Shown: in pieces, positions 1 through 8,242 of the stretch
How positions within the stretch are numbered: the stretch's first letter is position 1
Layout of the letters: each line of letters starts with the position of its first letter
Assembly (NCBI GenBank): GCA_025056355.1
Contig: JANWWI010000013.1
Span: forward strand, 1 to 46,543
Direction of reading: 5' to 3'
Source: Casimicrobiaceae bacterium
GTDB lineage: Bacteria > Pseudomonadota > Gammaproteobacteria > Burkholderiales > Casimicrobiaceae
Length of the DNA: 46,543 nucleotides
Made by a program: the position numbers and the translations under genes
Notes under the pieces: model-generated
Seen by the model: only the letters and a program-made list of their open reading frames with translations
Databases searched by the model: none
Told to the model about the DNA's origin: nothing

Positions 1-1301
1 TCATCGACCACCATGAGCGCAAGCCGCGCAAAGCGCACGTCTTTTTGGAAGAGCGCATGCGTGCCCACCACAATGCTTGCTTCGCCTGATGCGCAAGCCG
101 CACGCACGCGGCGCTTTTCCCTTGTCGAGAGGCTTCCGGAGAGCCAAGCCAGGCGCACCCCGAGGGCTCCGACCGCCCCTTCGAGCCAGTGCGCGAGTTT
201 GCGAAAGTGTTGTTCGGCGAGCAGTTCGGTCGGGGCCATGAAGGCGACTTGATGGCCGGCCTCCACGGCCCGAAGCGCGGCAAGTGCTGCCACGATCGTC
301 TTGCCGCTTCCGACATCGCCTTGCAGAAGCCGCATCATCGGGCGATCGCGCTCGAGATCGGCGCGGATTTCGGCCAGCGCGCGCTGTTGCGCTCGCGTGA
401 GCGCGAAAGGCAGCGTTGCCATCAGCGCCTCGGCAATCCGATCGGGCGCACGAAGCGGCAGGGCCCGTTCGCGCTCACGCTCGCGGCGGATACCGGCCAG
501 TGCAATTTGCTGCGCGAGCAGCTCTTCGAATTTGACGCGCTGCCAGGCCGGGTGCGTGCGCTTTTCAAGCGCGAGGCGATCGACATCGGCAGGAGGAGCG
601 TGCAACAGCGCCACGGTTTCGGCCCAACTGGGCAGGCCGAGCCGTGCGCGAATGTGTTCGGGGAGGGGATCGCGCAACCATGCCGCCACGCGCTGTGCGC
701 GCGTGATGAGCGTCCGGAGGGTTTGCTGCGGCACGCTCGCAACGGTCGGATAAATCGGCGTCAGTCGAGGCGTTTCGCCCGAACCCCGTACGCCATTCGA
801 TGCGCGTTCAAGCGGCGCAAGGCGCGGATGGATCATTTCGAGCCCATAGCGGCCGGCGCGCACTTCCCCGAAGACGCGCACTTCGCGCCCTTGAGCATAG
901 GCGGCGGTCAACCCAGGCCACGTGTGGAAAAACACAAGCCGCAGGGTCGGCCCAAGCGGCAGAGCGTGCGGCGCATCGGGCACACTGGCTGCAAGTTGCA
1001 CTTCGAACAGGCGGCGCGGCTTGAAGCGCCACTCGGCCGCCACCACCCGTCCGCGAACCGCCACGCTCTCACCGGGGAGCAGTTCGCTGATCGGCCGCTC
1101 GACCGTCTGATCCACGTAGCGCAGCGGGAAGTGGGTCAGGCAATCGCGCAGATGATGAATGCCCAGCCGCGCCAGATGCGGCCGAAGCGCAGGCGGCAGA
1201 TGGGCTTGCTCCTCGCGCGGCTCGGCGAGGTGCTGCGCGGGCTGGCGCTCTTCGCTCACCTGGCGCAATGTAGCTAAACCACGTCCCTGCGCTTGAGCCA
1301 T
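1..1301 (-). CDS. recG: ATP-dependent DNA helicase RecG (N-terminal part, cut by window edge)
   Basis: RecG is a superfamily 2 helicase that remodels stalled replication forks and branched recombination intermediates. The gene runs off the left edge. The 433 visible codons cover the N-terminal wedge/OB region and the first half of the helicase core. Walker A GDVGSGKT is at residues 328-335, motif Ia reads MAPTELLAEQH, and the frame ends in MVVD just inside the Walker B DEQH box. RecG is usually about 690 residues, so roughly 40% lies outside. I chose the ATG at 1301; an in-frame TTG at 1316 sits only 1 nt after the GGAAGG Shine-Dalgarno sequence. The spacing to the ATG is unusual because a hairpin lies between (see the 1291-1323 entry). 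ispG ends 105 bp upstream, so recG may be the last gene of that block. Confidence 0.95.
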   Translation of the reverse strand, partial: MAQAQGRGLATLRQVSEERQPAQHLAEPREEQAHLPPALRPHLARLGIHHLRDCLTHFPLRYVDQTVERPISELLPGESVAVRGRVVAAEWRFKPRRLFEVQLAASVPDAPHALPLGPTLRLVFFHTWPGLTAAYAQGREVRVFGEVRAGRYGLEMIHPRLAPLERASNGVRGSGETPRLTPIYPTVASVPQQTLRTLITRAQRVAAWLRDPLPEHIRARLGLPSWAETVALLHAPPADVDRLALEKRTHPAWQRVKFEELLAQQIALAGIRRERERERALPLRAPDRIAEALMATLPFALTRAQQRALAEIRADLERDRPMMRLLQGDVGSGKTIVAALAALRAVEAGHQVAFMAPTELLAEQHFRKLAHWLEGAVGALGVRLAWLSGSLSTREKRRVRAACASGEASIVVGTHALFQKDVRFARLALMVVD

Positions 1302-1323
1302 GCTTGAGCCACTCAAGCCTTCC
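1291..1323 (-). promoter_or_regulatory. recG translation-start hairpin with duplicated arm
   Basis: Reading the minus strand: GGAAGG (1323-1318), then GCTTGAG-TGG-CTCAAGC (1318-1302), then the recG ATG at 1301. The 7-bp stem fills the gap between Shine-Dalgarno sequence and start codon, which is 16 nt if unfolded. A second CTCAAGC lies in codons 2-4 (1297-1291) and could pair with the same 5' arm, placing the ATG in the loop. Seen directly; a regulatory role is inference. Confidence 0.35.
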
Positions 1324-1406
1324 GGCTCAGGAGGTTGCGAAGGGCCTTGTCTGCGAAAACCGAAATCGGATCCGCCACGCTTTCGCCCTCGGCGCCGCCG
1401 CGCTTG

Positions 1407-2729
1407 TCAGGGTGACCGCGCGGCGATCGGGATGACACGCGATCCGGGTGATTGGGAGCTTTGAGCCGGTTGCGCTTGGGCTGGCTGCCGATGCGGGCCG
1501 TAGGTGCGCTCGACGTAGGCTTCGATGAGCGCCTGAAATTCTTCGGCGATGTGTTCGCCTTTGAGCGTGAGCGTTTTTTGTCCGTCCTCGTAGACCGGCG
1601 CCACCGGCAGCTCACCGGTGCCGGGCAGGCTGATCCCGATGTTGGCCAGCTTCGACTCACCGGGGCCGTTGACCACACAGCCCATCACGGCCACGCTCAT
1701 CGCCTCAACCCCGGGGTATTTTTCGCGCCACTCGGGCATCTTGGCCCGCAGGAAGCTTTGCGTTTTGGCCGCAAGCTCCTGAAAAAAGGTGCTGCTCGTA
1801 CGCCCGCAGCCGGGGCAGGCGGTCACCAGCGGGGCAAACTGCCGCAGGCCCATCGTCTGCAAGATCTCCTGCGCGACGATGACCTCTTGCGTGCGATCAC
1901 CGCCGGGCTCCGGCGTGAGCGAGACACGGATCGTATCGCCGATGCCTTGCTGAAGCAGGATGGCAAGCGCGGCGGTCGAGGCAACGATGCCCTTCGAACC
2001 CATCCCCGCTTCCGTAAGGCCAAGATGCAGCGGGTAGTCGCAGCGCGCGGCCAGGTCGGTGTAGACCGCGACCAAATCCTGCACATCGGAGACTTTGCAG
2101 GAGAGGCAAATTCGATCCCCAGGCATGCCGAGCCGCTCGGCGAAGGCCGCAGACTCCAGTGCCGAGAGCACAAGCGCTTCGCGCATGACCGCCTGTGCGG
2201 GCCAGGGCTCGCTGCGACGCGCATTCTCATCCATCATCCGGGCCAGCAGGGCCTGATCGAGGCTGCCCCAATTCACACCGATGCGCACCGGTTTTTCTTC
2301 GCGCAGCGCGATTTCGATCATCTGCGCGAACTGAAGGTCACGTTTTTCGCCGCGCCCGACGTTGCCAGGGTTGATGCGGTACTTGGCCAGCGCCTGTGCG
2401 CATTCCGGGTAGTCGCGAAGCAGCTTGTGCCCGTTGAAGTGAAAATCGCCGACCAGCGGAACGTTACAGTGCTTGCGATCAAGCCCTTCGCGGATGGCCG
2501 GCACTGCGCGCGCTGCTTCGGGTGTGTTGACGGTGATGCGTACGACTTCACTGCCTGCCTGCGCGAGTGCGTAGACCTGCGCCACCGTGGCCTCCACATC
2601 GGCGGTGTCGGTGTTGGTCATCGACTGCACCATGATCGGCGCATCGCCGCCCACACGCACATGAGCGATGCGCATCTGGCGCGAGCGGCGGCGCGGGCGG
2701 CGGGTCCCGTAAAGCAGTACGTCGTTCAT
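1407..2729 (-). CDS. ispG: 4-hydroxy-3-methylbut-2-en-1-yl diphosphate synthase (flavodoxin) IspG/GcpE
   Basis: IspG is the penultimate enzyme of the non-mevalonate (MEP) isoprenoid pathway. It reductively opens the ring of MEcPP to give HMBPP, using a [4Fe-4S] cluster. The cluster ligands are visible: Cys305 and Cys308 in [12 protein letters not shown], Cys351 in [11 protein letters not shown], and Glu358 as the fourth ligand. The N-terminal TIM-barrel half starts with a clear family motif ([12 protein letters not shown]). The length of 440 residues is typical of proteobacterial forms. I chose the ATG at 2729 because it overlaps the rodZ stop as ATGA; a GTG two codons upstream (2735) is also possible. 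The product supplies precursors for quinones and for the squalene made by hpnCDE elsewhere in this window. Confidence 0.97.
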   Translation of the reverse strand: MNDVLLYGTRRPRRRSRQMRIAHVRVGGDAPIMVQSMTNTDTADVEATVAQVYALAQAGSEVVRITVNTPEAARAVPAIREGLDRKHCNVPLVGDFHFNGHKLLRDYPECAQALAKYRINPGNVGRGEKRDLQFAQMIEIALREEKPVRIGVNWGSLDQALLARMMDENARRSEPWPAQAVMREALVLSALESAAFAERLGMPGDRICLSCKVSDVQDLVAVYTDLAARCDYPLHLGLTEAGMGSKGIVASTAALAILLQQGIGDTIRVSLTPEPGGDRTQEVIVAQEILQTMGLRQFAPLVTACPGCGRTSSTFFQELAAKTQSFLRAKMPEWREKYPGVEAMSVAVMGCVVNGPGESKLANIGISLPGTGELPVAPVYEDGQKTLTLKGEHIAEEFQALIEAYVERTYGPHRQPAQAQPAQSSQSPGSRVIPIAARSP

Positions 2730-3643
2730 GGCCACTGAAGCCGGGCCACATCCCGTTGGGTGACCGGCGCAAGATCGATCGGTTGTCCGTCAATTTCGAG
2801 AGAGACGGCGCTGGCGTTGCCGATGACGAAGCGAAGCGGCACAGGGGCAACGAACTCGCGTACTCCGGGCTCGGCCATTTCGCGGAAGATGACCTCGTCG
2901 TTCGATCGTACCTCGGTCCACGAGGGCGCTGCGAATTGCAGGCGCACTTTAGCCCGGCGTGCGTCGGAAAGGGTCGGGCTACGGGCCTCTGCAGGCGACG
3001 GCGACGATGCCGAAGGCGCAGCAGGCGCTGACGGGTGTTTGGGCTCAGGCGCACTTGGTGCAGCGGCTTCGCTCGGCGTTGAAGCAGGTGCGGAAGTCAC
3101 TGAAGCGGGGCCGGTGCGCTGCGTCGTGCCGGCCGGTGATATGGGTGCTTTGTTTTCCGACGGCTGTGTCTGCTTCAGATAAACCGCGCCGGCCAACAGA
3201 ATGAGGACGAGCCCGACGGGGATGGTCCAGTTGCGTCGTTGGGGCGTCTCGGTGACCGTCGGAGCACTTACTGCCGAGCCCGAGGCTGGCTCGTCGGGCG
3301 CAACGGCCATGCTGGCCGAGGCTGGCGGCGGATCGAGTTCCAGGCTCTCCGGATCGATGCCGAGCAGCCGTGCATAGTTGCGATAAAAACCCCGCGCATA
3401 GGGGCGCGGCGGCAAGGCGCTCCAGTCGCCGCTTTCCATCGCCTCGATTTGGCGTGGCACGAGTTTGAGTTTGGCGGCGACATCGGCCACGCTCCAGCCC
3501 GCCGCTTCGCGGGCCGCGCGCAGCCGTTCGCCCGGTTTGAGCTTCGTGCTTGCGGGTTCGGATGCGACGACGCCATCTGGCACGGAGGTTTGAAGCGCCT
3601 CCGTTTGGCGCGCAGCCTCAGGTGGCAGCGTCTGTTCGCTCAC
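2726..3643 (-). CDS. rodZ: RodZ-like cytoskeletal/cell-shape protein (HTH, one TM, DUF4115)
   Basis: RodZ anchors MreB filaments to the inner membrane and guides the elongasome that sets rod shape. The order of parts fits the family: a cytoplasmic helix-turn-helix of the Xre type (about residues 35-100; [20 protein letters not shown] and the [18 protein letters not shown] pattern), a single membrane helix ([16 protein letters not shown]), a long Pro/Ala/Ser-rich periplasmic linker, and a C-terminal DUF4115-type beta domain ([13 protein letters not shown]). The start is the GTG at 3643, which forms a GTGA overlap with the pilF stop. A longer upstream frame would run through pilF and is unlikely. 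The gene is flanked by pilF and ispG with 4-bp overlaps, so all three should be translationally coupled. Confidence 0.9.
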   Translation of the reverse strand: MSEQTLPPEAARQTEALQTSVPDGVVASEPASTKLKPGERLRAAREAAGWSVADVAAKLKLVPRQIEAMESGDWSALPPRPYARGFYRNYARLLGIDPESLELDPPPASASMAVAPDEPASGSAVSAPTVTETPQRRNWTIPVGLVLILLAGAVYLKQTQPSENKAPISPAGTTQRTGPASVTSAPASTPSEAAAPSAPEPKHPSAPAAPSASSPSPAEARSPTLSDARRAKVRLQFAAPSWTEVRSNDEVIFREMAEPGVREFVAPVPLRFVIGNASAVSLEIDGQPIDLAPVTQRDVARLQWP

Positions 3644-4446
3644 GAGCAAGCTCCGCGGTTGATTGCCTCGATGAGCGGCGAGTCGGGAAACCGCGTGCGC
3701 AATTGCCGAAGATATTCCGCCTCTTGCTCGCGCCCGCCGCGTGCGCGCTCGGCGCACACGCCGAAATAGAGCAGTTCTGGCGTCAGCGGCTCGGCACGCA
3801 GTCCACGCTCGACGTGGCGTCGTACCTCATCCCAGCGCGAGGTCTTCATGGCAATGGCTGCCAAGCCTTGGTGTCCGGCCGAACTGAACGGCTGCAGCTG
3901 CACGAGCCGGGTGAAGTAGCCCTCCGCCACCCGCAGTCGGCCCGCCGAGAGTGCGCAATTGCCCGCGTTTTCGAGCGCAAGTTGGGGTGTCGGGTAGAGC
4001 GGCAACGCGAGGGCCGCCTCGAACTCGCGAAGTCCCTCGTCGGTTCGATTTTGGCGACACAAAAATGCGCCGTAGTTGTTGCGCACATCGCCCTCATTGG
4101 GCGCAACGGACAGCGCGCGCTGGAAGGCGGCCTCGGCCCGCGGCAGGTCGTTCATTTCCGCATACACGAGTCCGAGGATGCTGTGTGCGAGGCCGTAGCG
4201 CGGATCGAGCCGGATCGCTTCGTTGAGCTCCTCAAGCGCGACGGCCAGTTGGCCACGCTGGAAGTAATTCGCGCCAAGCTCCGCGTGCACACGCGCGCGG
4301 AAGCGCAGCGGATCCTCGCTCGTTGCGGCAGTGCTCGCTTGCGGCGTCGGCGGCGTATCGGCCACAAACCGATCAAGCTGAGTACAGGCGGGAAGAAGGC
4401 TGGCCAGGACCAGCGCGACAACGAGGGACGAACTTCGCCGGGACAA
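3640..4446 (-). CDS. pilF: type IV pilus biogenesis/stability lipoprotein PilF (PilW)
   Basis: PilF/PilW is the outer-membrane pilotin that helps the PilQ secretin assemble, and so supports type IV pilus stability. The N-terminus is a lipoprotein signal with lipobox LPAC (Cys21). Most of the rest is tetratricopeptide repeats, for example ARVHAELGANYFQRGQLAVA, LAHSILGLVYAEMNDLPRAE and GDVRNNYGAFLCRQNRTDEG. The start codon is TTG at 4446; it is supported by a strong AGGGAGG Shine-Dalgarno sequence 6-7 nt upstream, with no in-frame ATG nearby. The gene begins 12 bp after rlmN ends and overlaps rodZ by 4 bp. This rlmN-pilF-rodZ-ispG order is common in beta- and gammaproteobacteria. No other pilus assembly gene except a possible PilB/GspE-type ATPase occurs in the window. 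Confidence 0.9.
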   Translation of the reverse strand: MSRRSSSLVVALVLASLLPACTQLDRFVADTPPTPQASTAATSEDPLRFRARVHAELGANYFQRGQLAVALEELNEAIRLDPRYGLAHSILGLVYAEMNDLPRAEAAFQRALSVAPNEGDVRNNYGAFLCRQNRTDEGLREFEAALALPLYPTPQLALENAGNCALSAGRLRVAEGYFTRLVQLQPFSSAGHQGLAAIAMKTSRWDEVRRHVERGLRAEPLTPELLYFGVCAERARGGREQEAEYLRQLRTRFPDSPLIEAINRGACS

Positions 4447-4458
4447 CGGGCACCTCCC

Positions 4459-5601
4459 TCAAGAATCCACGGGCGCCAGGGCTCGTAACGGGAACACGCG
4501 TGCGCGGGTCCGCCGCGTGCGATCATGGATTTCGCCCGCCAATTGTCCGCACGCAGCGTCGATTTCCTCGCCGCGAGTGCGTCGTATCGTGGCAATCAAC
4601 CCAGCCTCGGTCAGACGCCGCTGGAAGCTGAGCAGTCGAGGCCGAGGGGTGCAACGGAACGAAGTGCCTGAAAACGGATTGAACGGAATCAGGTTGAACT
4701 TGCATGGCACGCGGCGACCGATCGCCACCAGCGCTTCGGCGTGCTCGGGCTGGTCGTTGACGCCGTCGAGCATCACATACTCGAAGGTGATGAAGTCGCG
4801 CGGTGCATAGCGCAGGTAGCGCTCACACGCGGCAAGCAGTTCAGCCAGCGGATAGCGACGGTTGATTGGCACAAGCTGATCGCGCAGCGCGTCGGTGGGC
4901 GCATGCAGGCTCACCGCGAGCGCGACGGGACAGCGAGTGGCGAGCTGATCGATTTGCGGGACCAGTCCCGAGGTCGAGACCGTCACGCGACGGCGCGACA
5001 GGCCGTAGGCATGGTCATCGAGCATGAGCTCGAGTGCAGCGACCACCGGCTCAAAGTTTGCAAGCGGCTCGCCCATGCCCATGAACACGACGTTGGTGAC
5101 CGGCTGAACGCCCCCGGACCCGCGATCCATCGGATTCGCCTCGGCCTTGAGCACGCGGTTGGCATGCCGCAACTGGGCAATGATCTCGCCTGTTGTGAGG
5201 TTGCGGTTGAAGCCTTGTTTGCCAGTGGCGCAAAAGGCGCAGTCAAGGGCACAGCCGGCTTGCGAGGAGACGCAAAGCGTTCCGCGGTCGGGCTCGGGAA
5301 TAAAGACCGTTTCGATCGCGCTCGATCCGACGTCGAACAGCCACTTGCGTGTTCCGTCTTGGGCTCGTGATTCGCGGATGACCGGGAGATCGCCGATCAC
5401 GGCATGGGCGGCAAGCCGTTCGCGCATCGGGCGCGCAATGTCAGTCATCAAGCCGAAGTCGCTGGCTTGTGCCCGATGCAGCCACTTGAGCAGCTGCCGA
5501 GCGCGCATGCGACAGGCGGAGGGTCTTTCGCCCAGTTGGGCGAAGAAAGCGGCCAGTCCGCTTTCGTTGAGATCGAGCAGGTTTTGCCGCGTCTGCGCCA
5601 T
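4459..5601 (-). CDS. rlmN: dual-specificity 23S rRNA/tRNA adenine C2-methyltransferase RlmN
   Basis: RlmN is a radical-SAM enzyme that methylates C2 of A2503 in 23S rRNA and A37 in some tRNAs. The [4Fe-4S] cysteines are Cys117, Cys121 and Cys124 in [11 protein letters not shown]. The two catalytic cysteines of the ping-pong mechanism are Cys110 (LCVSSQ) and Cys351 (AACGQL), with spacing matching the family. Further family motifs include [14 protein letters not shown] and SLHAPTD. The length of 380 residues is normal. I used the ATG at 5601; a TTG four codons upstream (5613) is less likely. The gene starts 21 bp after ndk ends and leads directly into pilF, so ndk-rlmN-pilF-rodZ-ispG probably share transcripts. 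Confidence 0.97.
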   Translation of the reverse strand: MAQTRQNLLDLNESGLAAFFAQLGERPSACRMRARQLLKWLHRAQASDFGLMTDIARPMRERLAAHAVIGDLPVIRESRAQDGTRKWLFDVGSSAIETVFIPEPDRGTLCVSSQAGCALDCAFCATGKQGFNRNLTTGEIIAQLRHANRVLKAEANPMDRGSGGVQPVTNVVFMGMGEPLANFEPVVAALELMLDDHAYGLSRRRVTVSTSGLVPQIDQLATRCPVALAVSLHAPTDALRDQLVPINRRYPLAELLAACERYLRYAPRDFITFEYVMLDGVNDQPEHAEALVAIGRRVPCKFNLIPFNPFSGTSFRCTPRPRLLSFQRRLTEAGLIATIRRTRGEEIDAACGQLAGEIHDRTRRTRARVFPLRALAPVDS

Positions 5602-5622
5602 AAGGCTGCGCAAGGCCGCTCG

Positions 5623-6048
5623 TCAGCGGCTGTAGATCTGGGACTGCGCGAAGAAAAAGGCAATTTCTTGCGCGGCCGTCTCGGGGCTGTCAGATCCGTG
5701 AACGGCGTTGGCATCGATCGACTGGGCGAAGTCGGCGCGAATCGTGCCGGGTGCGGCTTTCTTTGGATCGGTCGCCCCCATCAGCTCGCGGTTCTTCGCG
5801 ATCGCGTTTTCTCCCTCGAGCACCTGGACCACAACGGGGCCCGAGGTCATGAAGTCAACCAGATCTTTGAAAAACGGACGATCGCGGTGCACTGCATAAA
5901 AACTTTCGGCTTCAGCGCGCGAAAGCTGAGTCATGCGCTGGGCGACGATCCTGAGCCCCGCGGCTTCGAACCGCGCAAGGATTTGGCCGATCAGATTTTT
6001 GGCGACGGCATCCGGCTTGATGATGGAAAGGGTGCGCTCGATAGCCAT
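5623..6048 (-). CDS. ndk: nucleoside-diphosphate kinase
   Basis: Ndk moves the gamma-phosphate from ATP to other (d)NDPs through a phosphohistidine and so balances NTP pools. The 141-residue length is canonical. Motifs are the N-terminal [12 protein letters not shown], the loop [10 protein letters not shown], and the active-site segment [10 protein letters not shown] with His117 as the phosphorylated residue. The start is the ATG at 6048, with TTGGAGG upstream. A strong hairpin (6076-6094) sits just before this Shine-Dalgarno sequence. Ndk heads the rlmN-pilF-rodZ-ispG row. A possible -10 element TAAAAT (minus strand, 6137-6132) has no good -35. Confidence 0.98.
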   Translation of the reverse strand: MAIERTLSIIKPDAVAKNLIGQILARFEAAGLRIVAQRMTQLSRAEAESFYAVHRDRPFFKDLVDFMTSGPVVVQVLEGENAIAKNRELMGATDPKKAAPGTIRADFAQSIDANAVHGSDSPETAAQEIAFFFAQSQIYSR

Positions 6049-6075
6049 GCGCTGGCTGCCTCCAACAGACGAAAT

Positions 6076-6094
6076 CTCGGGTTCAGAACCCGAG
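6076..6094 (-). promoter_or_regulatory. hairpin in the ndk 5' leader
   Basis: A perfect 8-bp stem, CTCGGGTT / AACCCGAG with a 3-nt loop, ends 28 nt before the ndk start and just upstream of its Shine-Dalgarno sequence. In the ndk transcript direction it is not followed by a T tract, so it does not look like a terminator. A role in mRNA stability or translation control is inference. Confidence 0.4.
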
Positions 6095-6272
6095 GGGTGC
6101 AACAAAAAAGCGTTCAAAAACAATCGGCTAGATTTTAGCTTGCGGGCCAGATCCGCATCGCCCCGGCGAATTGCGCGAGCGGCGCGAACGAGGGCCGGCC
6201 GACGATCGCGCGCCGCTTTAGCTGCCGATGTGCGCAGCCTGTTTGAAGGGTCGACCGCTAAACCGCGGCTGC

Positions 6273-6623
6273 TTAGACACTAAACGAGTTTCCGCAACCG
6301 CAGGTCGAGGTTGCGTTCGGATTCTTGATCACGAACTGGGCACCTTCGAGGCCGTCGGTGTAGTCGATTTCGGCGCCGACGAGATACTGATAACTCATGG
6401 CATCGATGAGGAGCGTGACGCCGTTTTTCTCCATGATCGTGTCGTCTTCGTTGACTTCCTCATCGAAGGTGAAGCCGTATTGAAAACCCGAACAGCCGCC
6501 GCCGGTTACGAAGACACGGAGCTTCAGATTCGGGTTGTTTTCTTCGAGAATGAGTTCGCGAACCTTGTTGGCCGCCGCATCGGTGAACACTAGCGGTGGC
6601 GGAAGATCGGCAAGAGCATTCAT
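6273..6623 (-). CDS. erpA: iron-sulfur cluster insertion protein ErpA
   Basis: ErpA is an A-type carrier that delivers Fe-S clusters to target enzymes; in E. coli it is essential for IspG and IspH, and ispG lies 3.5 kb away here. The protein has 116 residues with the conserved carrier cysteines Cys44 ([11 protein letters not shown]), Cys108 and Cys110 (STCGCGNSF). The ATG at 6623 is preceded by GGAG at a proper distance, and the next residues [10 protein letters not shown] match the usual poorly conserved N-terminus. The gene is separated from its neighbours by 224 and 294 bp, so it is probably transcribed alone, from the promoter described at 6666-6694. Confidence 0.96.
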   Translation of the reverse strand: MNALADLPPPLVFTDAAANKVRELILEENNPNLKLRVFVTGGGCSGFQYGFTFDEEVNEDDTIMEKNGVTLLIDAMSYQYLVGAEIDYTDGLEGAQFVIKNPNATSTCGCGNSFSV

Positions 6624-6665
6624 GGCGAAACTCCGAGAAAGCTCGAACGAGCTGGCAGTCACTAG

Positions 6666-6694
6666 ATTATGCGAGCGCCATGGCGCTCGCGCAA
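6666..6694 (-). promoter_or_regulatory. erpA promoter whose spacer is a perfect 20-bp palindrome
   Basis: On the minus strand: TTGCGC (6694-6689), a 17-bp spacer, then CATAAT (6671-6666; 5 of 6 match TATAAT). The predicted start near 6659 gives a leader of about 36 nt. A perfect palindrome, GCGAGCGCCATGGCGCTCGC (6671-6690), fills the whole spacer. A dyad between -35 and -10 is a classic operator position. The sequence does not resemble the IscR motifs I know. The regulator is unknown. Confidence 0.5.
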
Positions 6695-6801
6695 CCGTTC
6701 CGTCACTCGTGAGCACTCCCTGGCGGTCAAGACGAGGGAGCCGGGTGGTTCTGCCTGCTTGCCCGCCTTCGTCTGGGCGCGCTCGGCATGCGTTCGCAGC
6801 C

Positions 6802-6848
6802 GCGGCTCCGAGGGGGAAGAGCCGCTCAAGCAATCGGCCAGGCCGATT
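6802..6848. repeat. two inverted repeats in the erpA-bactofilin gap
   Basis: Within the 294-bp gap, GCGGCTC (6802-6808) pairs with GAGCCGC (6819-6825) around a 10-nt loop. Next to it AATCGGCC-A-GGCCGATT (6832-6848) is a perfect palindrome with a 1-nt centre. Neither is followed by a strong T tract, so a classical terminator for the bactofilin gene is uncertain. They could be rho-independent-like stops or binding sites. Confidence 0.4.
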
Positions 6849-6917
6849 TATGAGCGCGGAGGGGAGCGCGAATGCAGCCTAAGCGCTCAGCTTGAGCAGC
6901 CGGCGTGAGGAGCTTTC

Positions 6918-7325
6918 TCACGAGGCCGCCTGGCGTTTGATTTCGACCACCTCGGCGCGTTCCGGTTCAACATGCAAAAGCCGCCCTTCGACGATCGCGC
7001 CCACGTGCATTTCGAGCGTGTTGTAGGTGACGTCGCCGCGAATACGCGCCGTGTTGAGCAATTCGAGATACTCGGAGGCGAACACGGGGCCGTCGACTTG
7101 ACCATGAATGACCACGTGCGAGGCGCGGATTTCCCCTTCGATGCGTCCGGTTTCGCCGATGACGAGCGTGCAGCTTGAGTCACTGGCGGCATGGACGTGC
7201 CCCTGGACGTGACCGTCGATCCGTAAACCGCCCTGAAAACGAACGTCCCCCTGGATGACCGTCGAGGCGCCGATCAAGCTGTCGATCCGTTGCTTCGGAA
7301 GGGAGGATTTTTTCTTGCCGAACAT
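6918..7325 (-). CDS. bactofilin (polymer-forming cytoskeletal protein)
   Basis: Bactofilins form nucleotide-independent filaments that scaffold cell-wall enzymes or polar structures. The 135-residue protein has a short basic N-terminus (MFGKKKSS), which often contacts the membrane. A right-handed beta-helix of repeated short strands follows from about residue 20 to 115 (VIQGDVRFQGGLRIDGHVQG, HVVIHGQVDGPVFA, ARIRGDVTYNTLEMHVGA), then a short tail. These glycine/hydrophobic turns are diagnostic of the DUF583 family. The Shine-Dalgarno AGGAG lies in the loop of a small GTTTC/GAAAC stem just upstream. It follows the DUF6776 gene on the same strand. With rodZ nearby it suggests a shape/envelope theme, though co-function is inferred. 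Confidence 0.92.
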   Translation of the reverse strand: MFGKKKSSLPKQRIDSLIGASTVIQGDVRFQGGLRIDGHVQGHVHAASDSSCTLVIGETGRIEGEIRASHVVIHGQVDGPVFASEYLELLNTARIRGDVTYNTLEMHVGAIVEGRLLHVEPERAEVVEIKRQAAS

Positions 7326-7456
7326 CAGGTTTCGACTCCTGAAACAACGGGCATTCTACGGCGGTGAGATGCCCGCGCGGACGAGCTGAATCGTTTTTCG
7401 CTCCGCGGATTGCGCGAAACGGCTGCGCGGGCCTGTACCGCTTCGTGGGCGACGAC

Positions 7457-8221
7457 TCAGAGTTGCAGCGTTTGCTGCAGGCGGGGCGGTGCGTTGCCCG
7501 AGCCGACGTGCACACGCACAAGCACGGACTTGAGCTCGGTGCCGGCAGGCACCCGGAAGGTGATGTCGGCGCGCTGATACGTCTTGAAGTTCAGCGCGAG
7601 TGCCGGACCGAGTTCGGGTTGATCTTCCGGCAGATGCAGCGTCGTTTGTCGGTTCCCATCGACAAGGGTCGCCACGACGCTCAAGCGTCCCTTGAAGGGC
7701 GACTCGTTTGCCCCTTGGACCACGAGCGCACGCAGTCGATAGCTGGTCGGTGAGGCGCGCTCGGCATGCAGACGCTGAAGCGCCAGGCCGCCCTTGCTGT
7801 TTCCCACGGCGCTACCGAGCAGCTTTTCGAAAAACGAGATTTCTTCCTTGAGTTGCGTGTTTTCTTGTTGCAACTGCGTGATTTGCTTCGCAAGCACTTC
7901 GCGTGCACCAAGCGCCATTTGCGCGCCGTTGTTCAGTTCAACGTTCTCACGCAGCAGCCGTTCGTTTTCTGCGCGCAAGCGCGTAAGCTCGCTGAGCAGC
8001 TGTCGACGTTCCTCCTCGAGCTGAGCGCCGTGAAAGCCCGCAAACCAACGCCCCGCATCGAAGCCACTGTAGAACAGCGCGGTCAGGGCCAGGGCGATCA
8101 AGACCGCCGCAGCTGCCTGCATCCGCCATGACCAATGCGTACGTACTGTGAGTTTCGGTGCCGAGATGCCGAAGCGCCGGCGAAGGCTCGACAAGATGCG
8201 GGCGGAGCGGATCCAGGCCAT
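7457..8221 (-). CDS. DUF6776-type membrane-anchored coiled-coil protein
   Basis: The function is not known. The 254-residue protein has a basic N-terminus, one membrane helix (about residues 35-52, AAAAVLIALALTALFYSGF) and a long coiled coil (about 66-135, rich in Leu/Glu/Gln heptads such as LLSELTRLRAENERLLREN). The C-terminal half is beta-rich and probably periplasmic (RLRALVVQGANESPFKGRLS, LALNFKTYQRADITFRVPAG). This layout matches the DUF6776 family often found in betaproteobacteria beside a bactofilin. It starts at an ATG 21 bp after argC ends and precedes the bactofilin by 131 bp. A structural link between membrane and bactofilin filament is plausible but unproven. Confidence 0.8.
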   Translation of the reverse strand: MAWIRSARILSSLRRRFGISAPKLTVRTHWSWRMQAAAAVLIALALTALFYSGFDAGRWFAGFHGAQLEEERRQLLSELTRLRAENERLLRENVELNNGAQMALGAREVLAKQITQLQQENTQLKEEISFFEKLLGSAVGNSKGGLALQRLHAERASPTSYRLRALVVQGANESPFKGRLSVVATLVDGNRQTTLHLPEDQPELGPALALNFKTYQRADITFRVPAGTELKSVLVRVHVGSGNAPPRLQQTLQL

Positions 8222-8242
8222 GATCGCCTACATCGGAAGCCC

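Noticed and set aside
1452-2738. A 428-codon plus-strand frame over ispG
   Set aside because: Antisense shadow; ispG has all its cluster ligands on the other strand.
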